Both the position numbers and the translations under genes were made by a program. Below are positions 59,265-64,000 of a stretch of 64,000 nt of DNA, one piece after another. The stretch spans positions 1 to 64,000 of the forward strand of contig JASANE010020102.1 of assembly GCA_030248225.1 (NCBI GenBank). The letters are read 5' to 3'. The notes beneath the pieces were generated by a model, which saw only the letters and a list, made by a program, of their open reading frames with translations, made no database searches and was not told where the DNA came from. The stretch comes from Trileptium ribeirensis (lineage: Eukaryota; Nematoda; Enoplea; Enoplida; Thoracostomopsidae). Position 1 is the first letter of the stretch, and each line of letters begins with the position of its first letter.

Positions 59265-61079
59265 AGAGCCTCCCCTGGTTGGAGCTTTTTTTCAGTCATG
59301 CAGAGGGCCGCCTTTGCGGGCGTTGGAGTGTCGGAAGGATGCTCCAGGCGCCCGTAAAGGATGGCTCCGTTAAAATTCGCCAAATTACACCGATTTGTGC
59401 AAAAATTTCATGTGCGCGTGTTTTCGACTGGTTCCCCGCTCCACGGGCGCCTTCTTTTCTTTTGCAGGTCCGAGGAGTGATCAAAATTTCGTTGTAAGAC
59501 AATTGACAGTGATCGAACGTTCTTTTCTAAGCAGCACTAGTCAAAATTTACCTTAAAGCATTGGGCAGTGGACAAAATTACTTTTCTAAGCAATACAAAT
59601 CAAATTTCTTAGCTGAGGCAAGTGATGCCGTTTTAGACGCTTCTCAGAAATAAACCTCCAGGAGTGCCGAGGCAGCCGCGATCATCGTCGCAGTTTCAAA
59701 TACTTCTCGAGCGACACCCCGCGGTGTTTCTGTAAATCGTGGGGATCGCTTTAATTTTCACAAAAAAGGGAAAACCCCAGGCACCCCAAGTCGTGCGGCT
59801 ACGGTGACCGGTAGCCCTGGGAGTTTCGGCCCTTGATCGAAAGCCTCTGTAGCTCCCTGACATGTCATTTCGGCAGGTCAAGGGGGGTCCAGACTACTTT
59901 CTACCCTTCCCTTAGCAGGAAGTAGTAGTTCATTATCATTGGGTGACGAACCGTGACTGTCTCGGCTACTACTATTAAATTTGTCACATAGGTTGAGAAA
60001 AAAAACTTTCTTCTAAGACTTGGTTAAGAGTTGCTTCAAAGAAAAAGGGTTCAGCCAAAATTTATAAGGGATAACGGGAGTAATACTGAGGACGTGGCCG
60101 TTTGCATCCGTGGTGAGCACGAGTTGATGCCCGTTTGTTTGAAATCAAGCTTCAGCGTCGAATCCTCATTCGTTCGCTGTCTCTTCTGCTTCTGGTTAGA
60201 TTCTGATGCAAACGACGGCGGACCCGCACGCAATAAAATTTCCAAGAGAGTGACTAAGCATAGAACGGAACAGGGCCTGGAGCTGGCGGTGACCTAAAAC
60301 GCATCAAGCACCCGCTCCCGGAGCCCTCTGGGAGTGAATTTTGCAATTGGCCGGACTATTCGCTTCCTGCTCCAGTCGCTGTCAGCTTTTATGAAACTAT
60401 GGGTTTTCACTTCCGTCTTTTCTCGGAGCTCAAAATTCTTAAGAGGGCAGATTAGTGTAATTTAGTTGGTAAACAATTGTTCAATTCATGGTGAGGCACT
60501 TCTGGGAACTTCCAGGAAAATTAGCCTTCTTCATCAAAATTTCGTCTTGCTTTACCTGATTCAAAATTTCAAATGGGTAACGCTCGAGGGAAGTGCAATG
60601 GGTACTATGGGGTATCTTGCAAGGTACCCGAATTAAATGTTTGTCATTTTATACATGCTGTAAATATTCTGGCGTGCACCCCAATTGGGTGATAACCATG
60701 AAGTGTGTAGTGTGCAAAGAAAAAAAGGAGCCAATAGTAAATCGATTGAATGGTGTGACAACTTTGAAGCAGTTAGGAATTTTGTTTAACTTTCCGACTC
60801 CCACAGAATCTTAGGAACCCGTTTCAACAGGAACCTCTAAAGATGTTTGAACCAAAATCAGCTTTGAGCACGGCTAGCAAGTCATCCACCACCCCGCGTC
60901 GTGTAGATTTCGTCCGCTAATGCAAGTTAGCCAGAACTGGTCCTAGTACACAGCCCTTAGTTCTAAATCGATTACTATATCTCAATATCCGTGACCACTC
61001 ACAGAAACAGATTCATATAGCCTTTACATTGATTGTATATCTCCACATTTTAAAAGCAAAGTACAACGATACCCAACCC

Positions 61080-61720
61080 TGTCGACGAAGCCCATATTCA
61101 CCGTACCGTCAAGAGGGCTGAGGCAACATGTCGGCATGAAATATTTATGATAGGACTTAGATAGTTTCTCCACTCCTGCCATGTCTCCGGAATTTCCAAT
61201 GCAAAACGATCCAGCCGGAGGCTTTTCCTAGTGCTGCATGGACGGGAGCGTTTTGCCGAGCGAAAAGCGCGACGAAACAAAACCGAAAGTAAAGAAAACA
61301 CCTAAAAATCTACTACAAAAACCAACTTTTGCAGAAACACAAAAATAAAAGCATCAGAGCGACAATCGTTCTGTCCAAATAAAGAGCCAACAGGTCCCGA
61401 TGCCGCATCGTAAGACGGTCTTTTATACCCCTTTCTACCGCCTTAAATTAGGTCCCCCGTTGGTTCTTTACTACAGCTAAAATTTTTAAAATTCAAAAAT
61501 ACATATATACCGCGAGGAAAAAATATAGTAAATTTTTTAATTTGTAATTGTTATTTGCTTTCGCTCCGGCTGGTCGCGTGCTTAGAAAAATTTAAATTTT
61601 TATAATATCTTTATGGTCGGCCTATAAGAGGCCGTTTTATGCGCCAAACAAATAATGTTTTGAGTAACAGTTAAGTTATTCCGGTTCCTTGCCCACCCGC
61701 AGGGTCGTGTTGCCGGAGAT
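61080..61720 (-). mobile_element. Old LTR-like fragment (minus strand)
   Basis: Plus-strand text CTTTTATACCCCTTTC (61430) and CTCCGGCTGGTCGCGTGC (61564) parallels, in spacing and order, the TATA and GACCAGC-hairpin regions of minus-oriented LTRs A and C. A GGAGGCTTTTCC..GGACGGGAGCG segment lies where their hairpin would be. Similarity is weak. Confidence 0.35.
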
Positions 61721-64000
61721 GGATGCAGCAGATAGTGAACAACCTACTCAAGATGTAGAGCTCAAAAATCGAAGATTTTTGGATTTTTGGTGTCGCCCGA
61801 AGCTTTTAAAACGAGGTGTTTATACAATGAAAGTGAGAGCTGTAGGCCAGTATTGGTAAAGTCTTTCATGATCCCGATGGGACTTTTCAGGCTCCTTGTG
61901 ATCTACATTAGATTTAGCATCCAGTGCAACCGGTGATAGCTTAAATTTGAAAATTGGATTGCAAGGATTTCTCTTTTGCTTTGAATGACGCACTCACTAT
62001 TATGCCCTATTACCAGCGCCACTATGGTTCTTCCGAGAGTGAGGTTGACCCCTGTTTTGGCTCTATGAAATGCTTGCACTGTACTTACTAAATTTTCTGT
62101 TAATTCCGGACTCTACGTCAAATACATGCACACAGCACTCAACGATTAATATGTTATAGAATGGAAACAAAATTATGGCGGATGCGCACTGTAATCGGTC
62201 CTGTGTTAACACGAAACCGGCAGAAAATCGAGACGATTTGCTTGAATATTCAATCCAACGTCTCGAGTCCGGCGGAGCACGCATAAGCTGCCAATACAAA
62301 ATATACAAGTCTAAATTTCCACACCACATATATACTTAGCACGTACGATTGACCCGGGCTTGTACAGCTCCCAGGCCAAGTAAAACTTTTCCGATATCGG
62401 TCATTCACGTTCTGTTTTGATGCATTTTCTCGAAATCACCACAAAATTTAGACCCGGCATACGGTTAAAATGTGATGACGACAAAGAGATAGATGGAAAA
62501 ATTATTTCATTAATCACAAACAATATACAGTACCCACATAACGCTTCTTCAGTCCATGGGCGTTCTAGAAACACGCTTTTGAATTGATTTTAGAAGTTTC
62601 TTAAAAAATTTAGCTATTACATTGTGTATACCGTAAATAAAATTTACAATATATCACTAGTTACAACTACCATGTATGAAAATCGACTCGTTCTTTTCTA
62701 GTTTATGTGTAATTCGTTTCATGCTTCTAGACGTATACAAATTTGGCCGTTTTACTTGTGGTACTGAAGCGTCGGCCTCAAGGATTATCAGTAAACTAAC
62801 TTCCTAATTTTTCATAAAATTTAGCAATTGCCTAAAATATAATCTTATACCCAGCAGTATCTTAACGCGATGATGTGGACTTAGAACAATGTAAGTTTTT
62901 GACAGCAAATTTAATCCTCCACAAACTAAACTTCGTCTACCAAGGTAAACTTGATATGACTCGACCATTCTTATCCTGGTTTGCTTCAGACGTCCATCAT
63001 AATTATCCAATGAAATTGATGCACTAAACGTTCAAAATTTTACTCATTTCATCAATTTATTTTTCTCCATCAAAATGAAATATCGATTTTATAAAAAATT
63101 CGGAAATATAACGACAAATTTATGGTCTCTATAAATCTAATAAATTATATGGTACATTGTCCATCCAAGTAGAGATTAATTGTGCGTATTTACTATATAT
63201 TTTAAAATGCTGTTTTCGACCAGTTTACGTTGTAACATCTGATTTAATATTTCAAATATGCATTGCAATTCGTGCCAGTGCACCTTTAAGGGGACGTTAT
63301 ATCGTAGCAAAAATAATAACAGCTTAGTACGGGTGTTCAGGGGTGGCAGCCCCCCTCCCCTGACTGAGGCTTCGACTTAGTATATTCCTCATATAGGGGA
63401 ATCTATCCTTAGGTTAAAGCTTCGGCTTACGCGTATAGAGAACAAAGCATGCGTTACAACTTCGCTCCTAAAAGTTACATTGTCAGCAGTTTGGGTCTCA
63501 CCACCTGAGACCTGAGGTGCTTGACGATACCCCAGTTTAAACTTTTAAATATCTACAATAAGCAGAGAGATATAGTGTGAGATGGGTGATATGAGTCGCG
63601 CGAGGAGTGGGACATGCGGTGACTCCCAAGTATAACGAAGGTGGATTAAATTAAAAATGACTAAGTTGTTTGTTACGTTTTCATTTTGATAGTCGGAGCA
63701 ACAAGTTATGAAGTTTAACTGATATGAACAGCTGATTTGCTGTCAATGTTCTTAATTATTTATTACACATGTTCTGTTGCTCCTTTCAAGCATCTATGAG
63801 TGATGCAAGTGATGCTGATAGAAATGCGTTTAATCTCTCGTCGTTTGTTATATTGCAGAGTATTGATGTTACCAACATTTGCAACGGTGTCAAACAGTAC
63901 TGCTGGCGGACCTTCTACACATGTAGAATTGAAATCCTGAATTTGTGTATAAACAGAATGCTTTCATCATTGACCGAAGTTATAAAGATTTTGCAACTTG
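61721..64000. other. AT-rich non-coding DNA
   Basis: No gene recognised. A short palindrome, GGTCTCA..TGAGACC, lies at about 63495-63512 inside a GC-richer patch (63330-63540) that may be a SINE-like fragment. Nothing else is supported. Confidence 0.45.

Larger units (their letters stand above)
57502..60950 (+). mobile_element. LTR copy D, complete giant LTR (3449 bp)
   Basis: Starts TGTAACAGCCCGAG and ends GGTCCTAGTACA. It is collinear with LTR C: U3 inverted repeats 57584-58110, block 58618-58670, hairpin 58763-58785, TATA box 59079-59086, hairpin 59245-59264, and the region near 60050-60120 matching 31170-31100 in reverse. It is more diverged from C than A is, so it is older or another subfamily. 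It may be the 3' LTR of the third internal copy or a solo LTR. No clear target-site duplication was found. Confidence 0.83.

Overview
This is a window of animal nuclear DNA: AT-rich, intron-bearing and full of repeats. The one clear host gene is a cytoplasmic intermediate filament (IF) protein gene on the + strand (11177-27593, 14 coding exons, 574 codons plus stop). All its splice sites are GT-AG and all its exon phases agree. Coil 1B is 42 residues longer than in vertebrate cytoplasmic IF proteins and the tail is a lamin-type domain. Together with the absence of a CaaX end this is the protostome (mollusc/annelid-like) cytoplasmic IF type, so the host is most likely a lophotrochozoan or similar protostome. 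No species is claimed.

Layout. 1-11176: no recognisable gene. It holds two minisatellites with shared flanks, a tandem tRNA-derived SINE-like repeat, a 246-bp exact tandem duplication, a hAT-like non-autonomous element and a small inverted-repeat element. 11177-27593: the IF gene. Its introns carry a 21-bp minisatellite (intron 1), a 152-bp satellite in five copies (intron 4), a 22-bp minisatellite with a ~265-bp higher-order period (intron 6), a LINE reverse-transcriptase remnant and a MITE (intron 10), and a tRNA-like sequence (intron 13). 27594-29546: AT-rich intergenic DNA. 29547-60950: a nested, partly inverted cluster of one giant Ty3/Gypsy-like LTR retroelement family. 60951-64000: an old LTR-like fragment, then unassigned AT-rich DNA.

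The retroelement cluster. Four LTR copies are seen: A (minus, truncated, 29547-31765), B (plus, 31766-35962), C (minus, 51402-55037) and D (plus, 57502-60950). They begin TGTAACAG and end CTAGTACA, and the full copies are 3.4-4.2 kb long. Internal DNA is present in three states. Beside B (plus) are a decayed gag and a ~900-codon ORF called X here. Beside C (minus), in transcriptional order, are X, a short acidic ORF ('MAN'), an envelope-like fusion glycoprotein, protease, reverse transcriptase, RNase H and a truncated integrase. Beside D (plus) are scraps of X and MAN. The plus and minus halves meet at about 41878-41881, inside the integrase and just before where its catalytic Glu should lie.

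The most unusual observation is gene order. The membrane anchor and cytoplasmic tail of the envelope-like protein lie in the same open frame as the retroviral-type protease and RT, so env sits upstream of pol instead of downstream. The giant LTRs also carry conserved inverted repeats, including a hairpin downstream of the TATA box whose stem shows two compensatory base-pair changes between copies. All element genes here are broken by stops, frameshifts or truncation.
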